A stretch of 64,000 nucleotides of DNA from Cloacibacillus sp. (GTDB lineage Bacteria; Synergistota; Synergistia; Synergistales; Synergistaceae), in assembly GCA_036655895.1 (NCBI GenBank), contig JAVVPF010000008.1, positions 1 through 64,000 on the forward strand. The letters are read 5' to 3'. The notes under the pieces were generated by a model. It ran no database searches. It worked only from the letters and a program-made list of their open reading frames with translations, and was not told the origin of the DNA. The translations under genes were made by a program, and so were the position numbers. Shown here piece after piece: positions 8,481-17,273 of this stretch. Every line of letters begins with the position of its first letter. Position 1 is the stretch's first letter.

Positions 8481-9704
8481 CTACGCCTTGGCGTCCTGTA
8501 TCTTGGAGAGCAGCATCGGGGCGAGGAAATTTGCCAGGATGACCGCCGTGACGCCGGCCACCAGTTTTCCAACGACTACAGGGAAGATCATGTCGGGATT
8601 TGCGCCGGCTGTGAATCCAAGGTGGTCGCCGAAGACGAACGCCGCCGATACGGTGAAGGCCACGTTGAGCAGCTTGCCCTTCGGGTTCATCTTGTCAAAG
8701 AGGTTGAACATCGCAATGTTGTTCGCAAGGTTGGCGACCATGCCCGCCGCGGCGTCCTCGTTCATTCCGAGGTGTTCGCCGACCTTTTCAAGCGCCTTGC
8801 CGAAGGTGCGCGTTATCCATTTCACCATCGGAAAGGCTCCGATGAGCACCGTCGCTATCTGTCCGCAGACAAGAAGCCCGGATTCAAGCGGAACGAGGCC
8901 GCCCTTTTCCTCCGGCTCCACCATCAGGTCAAAGAGCGGGAATTTTATGCCGGTCTGATACTCAAAGACAGCGATCGCCGTAACGACGGTGATGATTATC
9001 GTCACCGCGGTGCCGAAGATGTTGAATCCGTTTATCATCTTCTGCGGGATGAACCACAGCCCGATGCAGATAAGCCCCGCTATGATGATGACCGGTATCA
9101 GGTTGACCAGTATCGTGGCGAGGCTGATCTTGTAGGGCGTCATGTTCATGAGCAGGCCGCCCACGATGCAGCCTATCGGGATAGTAACGAGGCCGGCCAG
9201 CACGCCCGCGCCGAGGTATGGGCGGTCTTTGACGCTGATGATGGAAAGCGCTACGGGGATGGTGAAGACGACCGTCGGCCCCATCATCGTGCCGAGGATA
9301 AGCCCCGCGAAGTTGCCTATCGACGGATCGGCCGCCATCTTCATGGCAAGCGGATAACCGCCCATGTCACAGGCAAGCAGCGTCGTCGCAAACATCGAGG
9401 CGTCGGCGCCGACAAGCCCGTATACAGGCACTATGAAGGGCTTGAGTATTATGGCAAGCACGGGGGCGGCGGCTACTACGCCCGCCATCGCTATGGCGAG
9501 CGGCCCCATTGCGTTGAAGCCGTTGTCAAACTCTTCACCGTAGCCGAGCTTGTTGCCGCGTATTTTGTCGATTGCGCCTACCAGCATGAATATCATCATT
9601 ATGAATAGTATGACGGAGTTGATGGAGACGCCCGTCATCCATTCATGGAAGCTCGTCGTAAACACCTGTGTGTTTGCGAGGTTTTTTAACAGTTCGTCAA
9701 ACAT
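8481..9704 (-). CDS. eutH: EutH ethanolamine permease-like membrane protein
   Basis: A 407-residue polytopic membrane protein matching EutH throughout: an opening VSINSVILFIMMIFMLVGAI, then DKIRGNKLGYGEEFDNGFNA, the TLLACDMGGYPLAMKMA segment and FGDHLGFTAGANPDMI near the C-terminus. EutH facilitates uptake of ethanolamine across the cytoplasmic membrane, mainly when protonated ethanolamine predominates. AGAGGG precedes the ATG. It lies between the PduT-like shell gene and eutQ at the distal end of the operon. Confidence 0.93.
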   Translation of the reverse strand: MFDELLKNLANTQVFTTSFHEWMTGVSINSVILFIMMIFMLVGAIDKIRGNKLGYGEEFDNGFNAMGPLAIAMAGVVAAAPVLAIILKPFIVPVYGLVGADASMFATTLLACDMGGYPLAMKMAADPSIGNFAGLILGTMMGPTVVFTIPVALSIISVKDRPYLGAGVLAGLVTIPIGCIVGGLLMNMTPYKISLATILVNLIPVIIIAGLICIGLWFIPQKMINGFNIFGTAVTIIITVVTAIAVFEYQTGIKFPLFDLMVEPEEKGGLVPLESGLLVCGQIATVLIGAFPMVKWITRTFGKALEKVGEHLGMNEDAAAGMVANLANNIAMFNLFDKMNPKGKLLNVAFTVSAAFVFGDHLGFTAGANPDMIFPVVVGKLVAGVTAVILANFLAPMLLSKIQDAKA

Positions 9705-9736
9705 TTATATACCCTCTTTCTTTTTATATTTCTCTT

Positions 9737-10276
9737 TTAGATGAGCTTCTCAAAAAGCTGCGGCGACGGTTTTGGGATGACCGCAACGTTTACCAAAAGC
9801 TGCTGTTCTTTTTCGGCGGCCTCTACCGCGGCGCGAACGGAGCCTACGTCGCCCGTGAGCGTCACAAAGCCTTTGCCGCCTATTGCGTATCCGGTGCGTA
9901 TCTCAATGAGCGTTACGTTTGCCGCCTTCACCGCCACATCGGCCGCCATTATCGCCGCCGCTACGGAGAAGTATTCAAGCACTCCGAGCGCGCCTGTGAG
10001 CGCCGGCTTCGTCGTCATCATGATGGCCGGACATATCTGAGGGTCGATGTTTGGTATAAAAAGGCTGTCTACAAGATACTGTCCGGCGCACTGGACGCCG
10101 CTGTTCAAAGAGGCGCGCACCGCGCCGACCGAGCCGTGGACTATCGCTATATATTTGCCCGGGCAGATTGTCGCCGCGTGGATCAGCTCTACGTTCGCCG
10201 CCTTGACCATAGCGTCCGCCGTCTCTATGCCGGCGGCTATGCTCGAAAGCTCCGTCATTGCTATCGCGTTTCCCAT
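9737..10276 (-). CDS. pduT: PduT-like tandem BMC-domain shell protein with Fe-S site
   Basis: A 179-residue protein made of two BMC domains (about 1-90 and 95-179), forming a pseudohexameric trimer in this family. ICPGK in the first domain carries the cysteine (C38) that in Salmonella PduT ligates a [4Fe-4S] cluster at the trimer's central pore, for electron transfer through the shell. The next upstream gene encodes the PduS-like Fe-S flavoprotein that is PduT's known partner, so the pair probably moves electrons across the compartment wall. Both are propanediol-type parts within an ethanolamine operon. Confidence 0.88.
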   Translation of the reverse strand: MGNAIAMTELSSIAAGIETADAMVKAANVELIHAATICPGKYIAIVHGSVGAVRASLNSGVQCAGQYLVDSLFIPNIDPQICPAIMMTTKPALTGALGVLEYFSVAAAIMAADVAVKAANVTLIEIRTGYAIGGKGFVTLTGDVGSVRAAVEAAEKEQQLLVNVAVIPKPSPQLFEKLI

Positions 10277-10277
10277 T

Positions 10278-11627
10278 TCACTTCACCCCGCCTCTTATGC
10301 GCGCGCCCTGCGCGTCTACCTCAGTCACGATGCCTGCTATGCTTGCCGCCACGTTCGACGAAAGCCCCTCCGCCGCGCGCGCTATCAGCTCGCCGCATTC
10401 CACGCGCTGCCCCGCTTTGACGACCGGTTCCGCCGGACGGCCAATACCCTGTTTGAACGGGATATAGACCGCAGATGGCGTATATTCCACACAGTTTCGC
10501 GCGTGCCGGAAATAATATTTCAAAAGGTCAAGCCTTGCTGCGAGCCTGTCGGTAGGAACGAGCCTCTGATTGAACGAGGCGCGCGCCTCTGGATGCGGGT
10601 CTGGCCTCTGGTCGAGCCCGCGCGCCCGCAGCACGCCTTTGAAATATTCGTTGACGCGGCGAGGCGAAAGGTTCATCGGGCAGGAGAAGAGTTCGCAGAG
10701 GCCGCAGCCGCAGCAGTTCAGCGCGTCTCCGAAGGCTCTTACAAATTCTTCGTCCGTCTTTATCTGCCCTTCGCACCACAGGCCGCGCATCACCTTATGA
10801 GGCTCCATCTCGTGCCCGATAAGCCAGCGGGGACAGAGGTCTGTGCAATAGCGGCACTGGATGCAGGCGCTGCGCGACTGGAGGCGTATGCGCGCGAATG
10901 GAACGCGCGAACGTTTTATAAGATAGTGGTCCTCCGGCAGCACCAAAATATTGCCGGTGGTCTTCGTAACGACGGCGTCGTCTAGCTCCTGTTGTCCGCT
11001 TATCGTAAGGCCCATCATCGGGCCGCCGTTTATCACCGCGTAGTTCGTGATTTGAGGCGCGGCCTGAGCAACGCATTCCCGAAATGAGGCGCCTATCGGG
11101 ACGTTGAGCATTATCGGCTCCTTCACCTCTCCCGTGACGGAAAGAAACTTCCGCGTCACGGCGTCGCCGTTTATCGCGCAAAAGAGGCTGCGCAGCGTGC
11201 CTACGTTATCAACCACGCAGCCTACGTCAAGCGGCAGGCCGCGCGCGGGAACAGAGCGGCCGGTGGCGCAATAGACGAGCACCTGTTCGTCGCCCGCCGG
11301 GTAAAAAGAGGGCAGGAGGAGAAACTCCACCTCCGCCGCAAGTTCGTCAAAGGCGCGGCGCATGGAGGCGATCTCCTCCGTATATTTTTTCTTTGTGGCA
11401 AAGACGACGCGCTTTGCGCCCACCTGAGCTGCGGCGGCGAGAGTTCCCGCCGCTATCTCGTTTGGGAAGGCGCGCATCAGAAATTTATCCGTCTCTATGA
11501 GCGGTTCGCATTCGGCGGCGTTCACAATGAAACACTCGGCCTTTGCTTTCAGCTTCGCCCATGTCGGAAAACCCGCGCCGCCTTCGCCGACCACGCCGGC
11601 CTTAAAGAGCGCCTCTATGATGTCCAT
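10278..11627 (-). CDS. pduS: PduS-like RnfC-related Fe-S flavoprotein (cobalamin reductase)
   Basis: A 449-residue protein with the RnfC/NuoF-like N-terminus (GVVGEGGAGFPTWAKL, then VNAAECEPLIETD), a SLBB-like middle and two [4Fe-4S] motifs, CIQCRYCTDLCP and CCGCGLCELFSCP. PduS reduces cob(III)alamin or cob(II)alamin so that an adenosyltransferase can make coenzyme B12; here EutT and EutBC are the obvious clients. The ATG at 11627 follows GAGG and lies 7 nt after the eutN stop; an upstream in-frame start would overlap eutN. It is coupled to pduT, with 1 nt between the genes. Confidence 0.87.
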   Translation of the reverse strand: MDIIEALFKAGVVGEGGAGFPTWAKLKAKAECFIVNAAECEPLIETDKFLMRAFPNEIAAGTLAAAAQVGAKRVVFATKKKYTEEIASMRRAFDELAAEVEFLLLPSFYPAGDEQVLVYCATGRSVPARGLPLDVGCVVDNVGTLRSLFCAINGDAVTRKFLSVTGEVKEPIMLNVPIGASFRECVAQAAPQITNYAVINGGPMMGLTISGQQELDDAVVTKTTGNILVLPEDHYLIKRSRVPFARIRLQSRSACIQCRYCTDLCPRWLIGHEMEPHKVMRGLWCEGQIKTDEEFVRAFGDALNCCGCGLCELFSCPMNLSPRRVNEYFKGVLRARGLDQRPDPHPEARASFNQRLVPTDRLAARLDLLKYYFRHARNCVEYTPSAVYIPFKQGIGRPAEPVVKAGQRVECGELIARAAEGLSSNVAASIAGIVTEVDAQGARIRGGVK

Positions 11628-11634
11628 CTGAGCC

Positions 11635-11913
11635 TCAGGCCTTTTTCTGCAAATCGTAGCTGTCAACGATAGCGGTCACTGTCGCGTCCACAGGCACGGC
11701 GTTGTTTTCCACCGCGGTGCGCGCGGAGCTGCCGCTAACGACCAGGACCGTTTCGCCAAAGCCCGCGCCTATCATGTCGGCCGCGACTATTGGCGCGCCG
11801 TCGTCTTCGCCGGTGCTTACATCTATACACTGCACGATGAGAAGCGTGAGCGCGTTGAGTTTTGCGTCCTTGCGCGTAGCCCATATATTGCCGATGACTC
11901 TCGCCACTTTCAT
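11635..11913 (-). CDS. eutN: EutN/CcmL-type pentameric vertex protein
   Basis: A 92-residue protein of the EutN/CcmL (BMC-P) family: KVARVIGNIWATRKDAKLN, then LLIVQCIDV, IVAADMIGAGFGETVLVV and a C-terminal VDATVTAIVDSYDL. Family members form pentamers that cap the vertices of bacterial microcompartments. A strong GGGAGG precedes the ATG. It sits between the TIGR02536-like gene and pduS, all in one transcription direction. Confidence 0.93.
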   Translation of the reverse strand: MKVARVIGNIWATRKDAKLNALTLLIVQCIDVSTGEDDGAPIVAADMIGAGFGETVLVVSGSSARTAVENNAVPVDATVTAIVDSYDLQKKA

Positions 11914-11926
11914 GCGCGCACCTCCC

Positions 11927-12670
11927 TTACACGCGCACGAAAACTATGCCCTGCGACTGGGCGTATTCTTTTGCTAGGTCGGTTACAATGGCGCGAAGCG
12001 GTATCAGCAGGCGCGACGCGCCCGCGGCTCTCGCTCCCGCTGCGTCTTTTTCCGTTATGACGCGCTTGTCGAGCGTTAGCTCTTTTTCAGCTTTTCGTAT
12101 TTTTTCCGCGGGCGCCGCCTCAGCGGCTGACGTCTGGCATGTGGGGCAGCTCTGCCATTTTGGGAAGCCCTCCTCGCCAAGCAGAGCGGGAAGCATCTGC
12201 GCGTAGGGAAGAACGGCTGCGCCGGCCCTTTGGAGAAGTTCAAGCTTGCCCAGCAGCATCTCGTAGTAGGCGCGCGGCGCGGTCGAAAGGTAATCGAAAA
12301 GTTCTACCGTCTCCTTGACGATGAAGACCTTTTTTCCGAGCAAGATGGCGCGCACCGCGGTATCTGTATAGGCGTCGTCCCAGCAGGCATCAGCTATTTT
12401 CGCAAGGTCGCTTACACCCATTGAAAAAAGGACGACGGTGGAACAGCTTTCGATATCGTCCACGTAATGCTTCGACAACGAGCTCTCGACCTCAAAACGC
12501 TCCAAGAGGGCTGGCGCGCTTCTAAGCTCCTGACAGAGCGCGCAGTCTTCCTGAGCCGCGACAAGAAGCCGCGGCTTTTTTGAGGCGGCCGCGGCGCTTG
12601 CGGCTTCGCCTTTGTTCACTTTATCGTTGACGCGATTTATTATTTCAAGCACGAGGTCGTCATAGTTCAT
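11927..12670 (-). CDS. ethanolamine-operon protein of unknown function (TIGR02536-like)
   Basis: A 247-residue protein resembling a family found only in microcompartment ethanolamine operons of Firmicutes-like type. It begins with an amphipathic helix (NYDDLVLEIINRVNDKV) and an Ala-rich linker, consistent with an encapsulation peptide. A flavoprotein-like Rossmann half follows (LLVAAQEDCALC ... VVLFSMGVSDLAKIADAC), then a CPTC pair near residue 185 and a helical tail. No catalytic role is known. The ATG at 12670 is 9 nt after GGAGG; a GTG six bases upstream is too close to that site. Confidence 0.65.
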   Translation of the reverse strand: MNYDDLVLEIINRVNDKVNKGEAASAAAASKKPRLLVAAQEDCALCQELRSAPALLERFEVESSLSKHYVDDIESCSTVVLFSMGVSDLAKIADACWDDAYTDTAVRAILLGKKVFIVKETVELFDYLSTAPRAYYEMLLGKLELLQRAGAAVLPYAQMLPALLGEEGFPKWQSCPTCQTSAAEAAPAEKIRKAEKELTLDKRVITEKDAAGARAAGASRLLIPLRAIVTDLAKEYAQSQGIVFVRV

Positions 12671-12688
12671 GCACACTTACCTCCTTCT

Positions 12689-13501
12689 TTAGCAGTTCAT
12701 TGCAATGCCGGCGGGCGTTACCAAAAGCGGATCCTCCGGCTTTACCGTCTCTATGCCGGTCACCTTTTTAAAGATCTCTTCGATGCCGGAGAGGCAGCTT
12801 GTGCCGCCGCACAGGTAGATGGTATCCGCCTCGCTTTTGTCTATATTGCGGTCTACGATGGTCGCCATTTTTTCTATTACCGGACGCACTATCGGAAGTA
12901 TCTCCGCGTGGCGCGCGTAGTCCTGCTTTATGGCCTCCGCCTCCGGGAACTTTATGTGATAGTTGCCTGCGATGACCAGCGAAAGGTGCGTCCCCCCGGT
13001 GGGCTCGTCGTAGATGCGCGTGACGGCGCCGTCCTTAAAGAGCGCAAGCCCCGTAGTCCCGCCGCCTATGTCCACTACGACGCCGTTTTCTATTTGATAG
13101 ACGGAGTTAGCCGCCGTCGGTTCGTCAAGTATCCGCGTCACCTCGAAGCCCGCGCCCTCCGCGATGTACTGGTGCGTGCGCGCGCTGCTTTCAGTGCCGG
13201 CCGGCATCGCTATCGCGCAGTTGGCTAGCTCTTTTCCAAGGCGCGCTTCAAGCTTCGCCTTAAGGCGGCGCACTATCTCAAGAGCGCCGTGGTAATCGAC
13301 GACGACTCCGTCCTTTAGCACATCCGCCGCCTCTTTTTCACAGGCGACTGGATTGTTCTCCGCGTCAAGCACGACGAGGACGATATAGGCGGTGCCCAAG
13401 TCTAATCCGACCTTAAGTTTTTCCCCTACTGGGGAGAAGGTCTCTCGTTCCGAAGCGGCGACACGCGCCATATAGCCGTTTACGCGCGAAAGATCCATCA
13501 T
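12689..13501 (-). CDS. eutJ: EutJ Hsp70-like chaperone
   Basis: A 270-residue actin/Hsp70-fold protein: phosphate-1 loop VGLDLGTAYIVLVVLD, connect-1 and phosphate-2 VVDIGGGTTGLALF, and an adenosine motif YLCGGTSCLSGIEE. EutJ is presumed to assist folding or reactivation of compartment proteins; direct evidence is limited. It lacks the Hsp70 substrate-binding domain, as is normal for EutJ. The start overlaps the pduL stop as ATGA, indicating translational coupling. Confidence 0.9.
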   Translation of the reverse strand: MMDLSRVNGYMARVAASERETFSPVGEKLKVGLDLGTAYIVLVVLDAENNPVACEKEAADVLKDGVVVDYHGALEIVRRLKAKLEARLGKELANCAIAMPAGTESSARTHQYIAEGAGFEVTRILDEPTAANSVYQIENGVVVDIGGGTTGLALFKDGAVTRIYDEPTGGTHLSLVIAGNYHIKFPEAEAIKQDYARHAEILPIVRPVIEKMATIVDRNIDKSEADTIYLCGGTSCLSGIEEIFKKVTGIETVKPEDPLLVTPAGIAMNC

Positions 13502-14151
13502 AGGATAGGCTCCTGCCTGACGATGCGGCCCAGCGTGAAGCCCTGGACGTCCGCCGCGTTTGCCTCATCGAAGTCGATGTGCATCCGGTAGCTGAATTTA
13601 TCGCTGACACGCAGCACTACATCCTGGAGCATTATCGGCCTGTCGGTGAAGAGCTGGACGCTTACCTTCTCTCCGTTTTTGAAGCCGAGGCTTTCTGCCG
13701 TGCCAAGCGGCACGTGTATGTGGCGTTTTGCTATTATTACGCCCTGCGGTATAGTTACAGCTCCGCACGGGCCTTCGATTGTGATTCGCCCGGTGCCGTC
13801 AAGATGGCCCGATTCTCTTATGGGGGCCGCGACGCCCAGCGCTATCGCGTCGCTCTTTGAAAGCTCCACCTGCGTCTGCGTGCGAAACGGCCCAAGCACC
13901 GCTATCTTTTCCATGCGGCCCTTTGGCGAGATGAGCGTCACCCGCTCTTCGGAAAGATATTGCCCCGGCTGAGAGAGCGGCCTTTTCGGCGACAGATCTC
14001 CCTCTTTTTTGCCAAAGAGCATCTCCCAGTCGGCGCGCGAAAGATGAACGTGCCTCGCGGAGACCTCCACCTCGACGATGCCGGCAAGCTGCAAAGCCTC
14101 TATGACGCGTTCCGTGACGCGCGCCGTCATTTCGTTTACAGGGCCGCTCAT
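13498..14151 (-). CDS. pduL: PduL-type phosphotransacylase
   Basis: A 217-residue PduL (EutD-II) protein, evolutionarily distinct from Pta. It has two tandem beta-barrel domains with the zinc-binding signatures VSARHVHLS and AKRHIHVPL. It converts acetyl-CoA and phosphate to acetyl phosphate and CoA inside the compartment, recycling CoA for EutE and providing acetyl phosphate for ATP synthesis. The start overlaps the eutT stop (ATGA) and the stop overlaps the eutJ start. The N-terminal stretch before the first domain is short, with weak encapsulation-peptide character. Confidence 0.92.
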   Translation of the reverse strand: MSGPVNEMTARVTERVIEALQLAGIVEVEVSARHVHLSRADWEMLFGKKEGDLSPKRPLSQPGQYLSEERVTLISPKGRMEKIAVLGPFRTQTQVELSKSDAIALGVAAPIRESGHLDGTGRITIEGPCGAVTIPQGVIIAKRHIHVPLGTAESLGFKNGEKVSVQLFTDRPIMLQDVVLRVSDKFSYRMHIDFDEANAADVQGFTLGRIVRQEPIL

Positions 14152-14924
14152 AGTTTATGCTCCTCGATATAGAGGCACATCATTATATGGAGCGCGCTTG
14201 AAAGACGGTTGAAGACCTCAAGTATGTCCTGGCGTTCGTAACGTCCGCCGTCCTTAAACGCGGAGACCGCGGCTACCTCGGCCTCGCGCGCCGCCGCGCG
14301 CAGCCTGTTGATGAGGGCGTAGGCAAGCCCCATCTTGTAGTCCGGCAGACGCATGTACTTCACATGGTAAAACTTCATCGGGTCGTGCGAACGTTCGCGC
14401 AGCTCTTCCGGCGTCAGTCCCAGTATCGTTGTTACACGCAGCGTATCGGCCATCGCGTCGCTTCGCATTACTTCGCGCAGCACGGAGAGCAGCTCTTCCA
14501 TCTGAGCTATGACGGCGTCGTTTCCGGGGCGTTCGGAAAGCAGCGCCTGATATTCGACTATCATCGCCTGCAACGTGTCGAGCTTTCCGCGAAAGGCTAT
14601 GCGCGGATGGTTTTTCACCACCAGCATGTCGCCTTCAAGCTGCGTCATGTACTCCGGCTTTTGCATGTAGAGCGCCCCCGTTTCAAAATCTCTGTATTTG
14701 GCGCGCGCCTGAGGAACGCCGCCGCCGTCTTCGCCATGCCCGCAGCAGCACGCCTCCGTCTTGGAGACGGCCGCAGGCGCCGCGCCCTTCATTATTTTTA
14801 TCTTTCTTTGCTGAAGATATTCGCGCCCCGCCGGAGAGAGGATATTTCCCTCAGGGATATAATAGGCTTCCGGTTCGCTGCGGCGAAGTTCATCCCTCAG
14901 CATTGTTTCGGTTATGACTCTCAA
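14148..14924 (-). CDS. eutT: EutT cob(I)alamin adenosyltransferase
   Basis: A 258-residue EutT-like protein: RVITETMLRDELRRSEPEA, then YIPEGNILSPAGREYLQQRKI, a Cys-rich insert (ACCCGHGED) in the metal-binding region of EutT, and a C-terminal four-helix adenosyltransferase fold (LRAAAREAEVAAVSAF, then QDILEVFNRLSSALHIMMCL). It transfers the 5'-deoxyadenosyl group of ATP to cob(I)alamin, making the cofactor of EutBC. The start is a TTG with AGGAG about 10 nt upstream; the nearby ATG is out of frame. The window also has a CobA-type enzyme at 42091. Confidence 0.85.
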   Translation of the reverse strand: MRVITETMLRDELRRSEPEAYYIPEGNILSPAGREYLQQRKIKIMKGAAPAAVSKTEACCCGHGEDGGGVPQARAKYRDFETGALYMQKPEYMTQLEGDMLVVKNHPRIAFRGKLDTLQAMIVEYQALLSERPGNDAVIAQMEELLSVLREVMRSDAMADTLRVTTILGLTPEELRERSHDPMKFYHVKYMRLPDYKMGLAYALINRLRAAAREAEVAAVSAFKDGGRYERQDILEVFNRLSSALHIMMCLYIEEHKL

Positions 14925-15014
14925 AAGGGATCATCTCCTCTTGCGCCTCGTCCGGCGTTATCCGAATGAGGCGCGGTGTTGGTCACTCGCTGCGGCAAAT
15001 GGTGCTGCGCCGCG

Positions 15015-15299
15015 CTACTTTTTCAGCGTCGGCAGTATGTAGTCGACCTCCGCCGCCGGACGCGGTATGACATGGACGGAAAGAAGTTCTCCGACGCGCT
15101 CGGCCGCGGCCGCTCCAGCGTCCGTCGCAGCCTTCACCGCTCCCACGTCGCCGCGCACCATTACCGTCACAAGGCCTCCGCCTACAAAGACATCTCCTAT
15201 AAGATTTACGTTAGCCGCCTTTACCATCGCGTCCGCCGCCTCTATAGCCGAGACAAGTCCGCGTGTTTCAATCATTCCAAGCGCCTGCTGGTCTGCCAT
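15015..15299 (-). CDS. eutM: EutM hexameric shell protein, copy 1
   Basis: A 94-residue single BMC-domain protein: [40 protein letters not shown] and [15 protein letters not shown], all hallmark EutM/PduA sequence. It forms flat hexameric tiles of the shell facet with a central pore for small metabolites. The ATG at 15299 is preferred over an in-frame GTG at 15308, which abuts AGGAG. It is nearly identical to the copy at 15446-15745, even at silent sites in the central region. A stem-loop lies just upstream. Confidence 0.95.
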   Translation of the reverse strand: MADQQALGMIETRGLVSAIEAADAMVKAANVNLIGDVFVGGGLVTVMVRGDVGAVKAATDAGAAAAERVGELLSVHVIPRPAAEVDYILPTLKK

Positions 15300-15322
15300 T
15301 TTAGCCACTCCTTTGATCCGCG

Positions 15323-15343
15323 CCCCGGGACTTCCTCCCGGGG
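15323..15343 (-). other. intercistronic stem-loop between the two eutM copies
   Basis: CCCCGGGA (15323-15330) and TCCCGGGG (15336-15343) form a perfect 8-bp GC stem with a 5-nt loop. No T-run follows on the minus strand, so it is more likely an mRNA processing or stability element than a terminator. It lies about 20 nt before the eutM copy 1 start. Confidence 0.6.
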
Positions 15344-15445
15344 CCGGTGATATATTTCAGTCTGTGTGAAACCGTCCTCTGTAACGCGGGCTGCCGCTGT
15401 GACGCGCAAAGCTCGCGGCAAGCGGCACCGCTTCCGCTCGTAAGT

Positions 15446-15745
15446 TTATTCCTGTACGGATTTGGGAAGGTTCAGCGAAGGAAGCAGATAGTCCACTTCG
15501 TCCGCCGGGCGCGGTATGACGTGCACGGAAAGAAGTTCCCCGACGCGCTCCGCCGCGGCCGCTCCCGCGTCCGTCGCAGCCTTCACCGCTCCCACGTCGC
15601 CGCGCACCATTACCGTCACAAGGCCTCCGCCTACCTGCACTTTACCGATGAGGTTGACGTTAGCCGCCTTTACCATCGCGTCCGCCGCCTCTATAGCGGG
15701 AACGAGTCCCTTTGTCTCTATCATTCCAAGCGCCTGCTGATTCAT
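15446..15745 (-). CDS. eutM: EutM hexameric shell protein, copy 2
   Basis: A 99-residue single BMC-domain protein almost identical to copy 1 through the core ([49 protein letters not shown]), differing mainly at the first residues, the pore-proximal loop (KVQVG versus DVFVG) and the C-terminal tail ([10 protein letters not shown]). It should co-assemble with copy 1 in the facets. It is the first of the two copies transcribed after eutE. Confidence 0.95.
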   Translation of the reverse strand: MNQQALGMIETKGLVPAIEAADAMVKAANVNLIGKVQVGGGLVTVMVRGDVGAVKAATDAGAAAAERVGELLSVHVIPRPADEVDYLLPSLNLPKSVQE

Positions 15746-15784
15746 CTTTTTTTCCTCCTGTATGCTGTCGTTTTAGATTTTTTG

Positions 15785-17272
15785 CTATACGTTTTGAAGC
15801 CTTTTTAATATCTCCGCCACCACCGCGTTCACATCCACATCGGAGATAGCCTGCGAGTCGAGGCCCGTCTCGCAGATGCCGTCCGGGCACTGCGGCATCG
15901 AGGCCTTTATCTCCGCGAGTGTCTTTAGCGGATATGCTACGAAGCGTTTGTTGATAAGGTTGAGCGGCCCGACGTTGTCCGACGTGGAGCTGCCGCCCTC
16001 GGCTCCGCAGCCAAGAGTGAGCGCCGGCACAAGGCCCGTCGTAGCGCCTATGCCGCCGAGCGAGCTTCCGGTGTTGACGATGATGCGCGTCGCCGGGATG
16101 CGCTTTGAGAAGTAATTTATTATCTCCTCGTCCTGCGTGTGGATGGAGAAGGTGTGCCCCGCTCCCTCGTAGTGCAGGATCTCCTGGCTTTTTTCACAGA
16201 CCTGTTTGTAATCGGGCGCGGTGAAGAAGGCCAGTATCGGCGCGAGCTTTTCGTTCGAGTACGGATGTCCGTAGCCTATGCCGTCCTCGGCGGCTACTAT
16301 TATCTTCGCCGTGTCCGGTATTTGGATGTCGGCCAGCCCCGCTATGACCTGCGCGTTTTTGCCTACGATCGCCGGGTTCATCGTGCCGTTTGCGCGCAGG
16401 ATGAATTTTCCCAGCTTTTCGCGCTCGGCGTCGTCTAAGAAGTAGCAGCCCTGCCGCTGCATCTCCGCTTTCACTTCCGCGGCGTAGTCGTCGCAGCAGA
16501 TAACGGACTGCTCCGAAGCGCAAATCGTGCCGTTGTCAAAGGTCTTGGAGATGACTATCTGCGCCACGGCCTCTTTTAAATCGGCGGAACGCTCGATGAA
16601 CGCGGGGCCGTTGCCGGGGCCTACGCCTATCGCGGGCGTTCCCGACGAGTAGGCGGCGCGTACCATGGCAGAGCCTCCGGTGGCCAGTATCAGAGCTACG
16701 TCGGTGTGGCGCATAAGCGAGTCGGTAGCCTGCATCGTCGGTATCGAGATGCAGCCGACGAGATTTTCGTTGCCGCCCGCTTCTAATATCGCCTGACGAA
16801 TGACCTTCACAGATTCCAAAATACATCTCTTCGCCTGCGGGTGCGGCGAAAAAACTATCGCGTTGCCCGCCTTGATCGCGATGAGCGATTTATAGAAGGT
16901 GGTCGACGTCGGGTTCGTCGAAGGGATGATGCCAGCTATGACTCCAAGCGGCACCGCTATTGTGCGCACTCTCTTCTCTGGGTCCCAGTCTATTACGCCC
17001 ACGGTCTTTAAATTTCTTATATATTCATAGACCGCGCGGCTGCCGAATACGTTCTTTATCTTTTTGTCCGCGGGATTGCCGAAGCCCGTCTCCTCCCACG
17101 CCATGATGCCAAGACGCTCCGCGTTGCGGACGCCGGCGTTCGCTATGGATTTCGTCAGTCTGTCGACAAATTCCTGACTTTTGCCGGCGAGCTCCACCTG
17201 CGCCGCGTTCGCTTCGGCGACAAGCTGCCGCACCTCCTGGACGGACAGAAGATCTTTATCAAAGAGCTGCAT
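15785..17272 (-). CDS. eutE: EutE acetaldehyde dehydrogenase (CoA-acylating)
   Basis: A 495-residue aldehyde dehydrogenase-superfamily protein that oxidises acetaldehyde with NAD+ and CoA to acetyl-CoA inside the compartment. Visible features are FYKSLIAIKAGNAIVFSPHP, the cofactor-binding ATGGSAMVRAAYSSG, and the catalytic cysteine in FDNGTICASEQSV. The C-terminus ends in DVDVNAVVAEILKRLQNV, an amphipathic helix after a flexible stretch that resembles an encapsulation peptide. The start codon follows the previous gene's stop by one base, and its AGGAG lies inside that gene's last codons, implying coupling. Confidence 0.93.
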   Translation of the reverse strand: MQLFDKDLLSVQEVRQLVAEANAAQVELAGKSQEFVDRLTKSIANAGVRNAERLGIMAWEETGFGNPADKKIKNVFGSRAVYEYIRNLKTVGVIDWDPEKRVRTIAVPLGVIAGIIPSTNPTSTTFYKSLIAIKAGNAIVFSPHPQAKRCILESVKVIRQAILEAGGNENLVGCISIPTMQATDSLMRHTDVALILATGGSAMVRAAYSSGTPAIGVGPGNGPAFIERSADLKEAVAQIVISKTFDNGTICASEQSVICCDDYAAEVKAEMQRQGCYFLDDAEREKLGKFILRANGTMNPAIVGKNAQVIAGLADIQIPDTAKIIVAAEDGIGYGHPYSNEKLAPILAFFTAPDYKQVCEKSQEILHYEGAGHTFSIHTQDEEIINYFSKRIPATRIIVNTGSSLGGIGATTGLVPALTLGCGAEGGSSTSDNVGPLNLINKRFVAYPLKTLAEIKASMPQCPDGICETGLDSQAISDVDVNAVVAEILKRLQNV

Positions 17273-17273
17273 G

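Noticed and set aside
8229-9608. 459-codon open frame antisense to eutH and eutQ
   Set aside because: The translation is His/Arg/Asp-rich and low complexity, and the opposite strand encodes clear EutH and EutQ.
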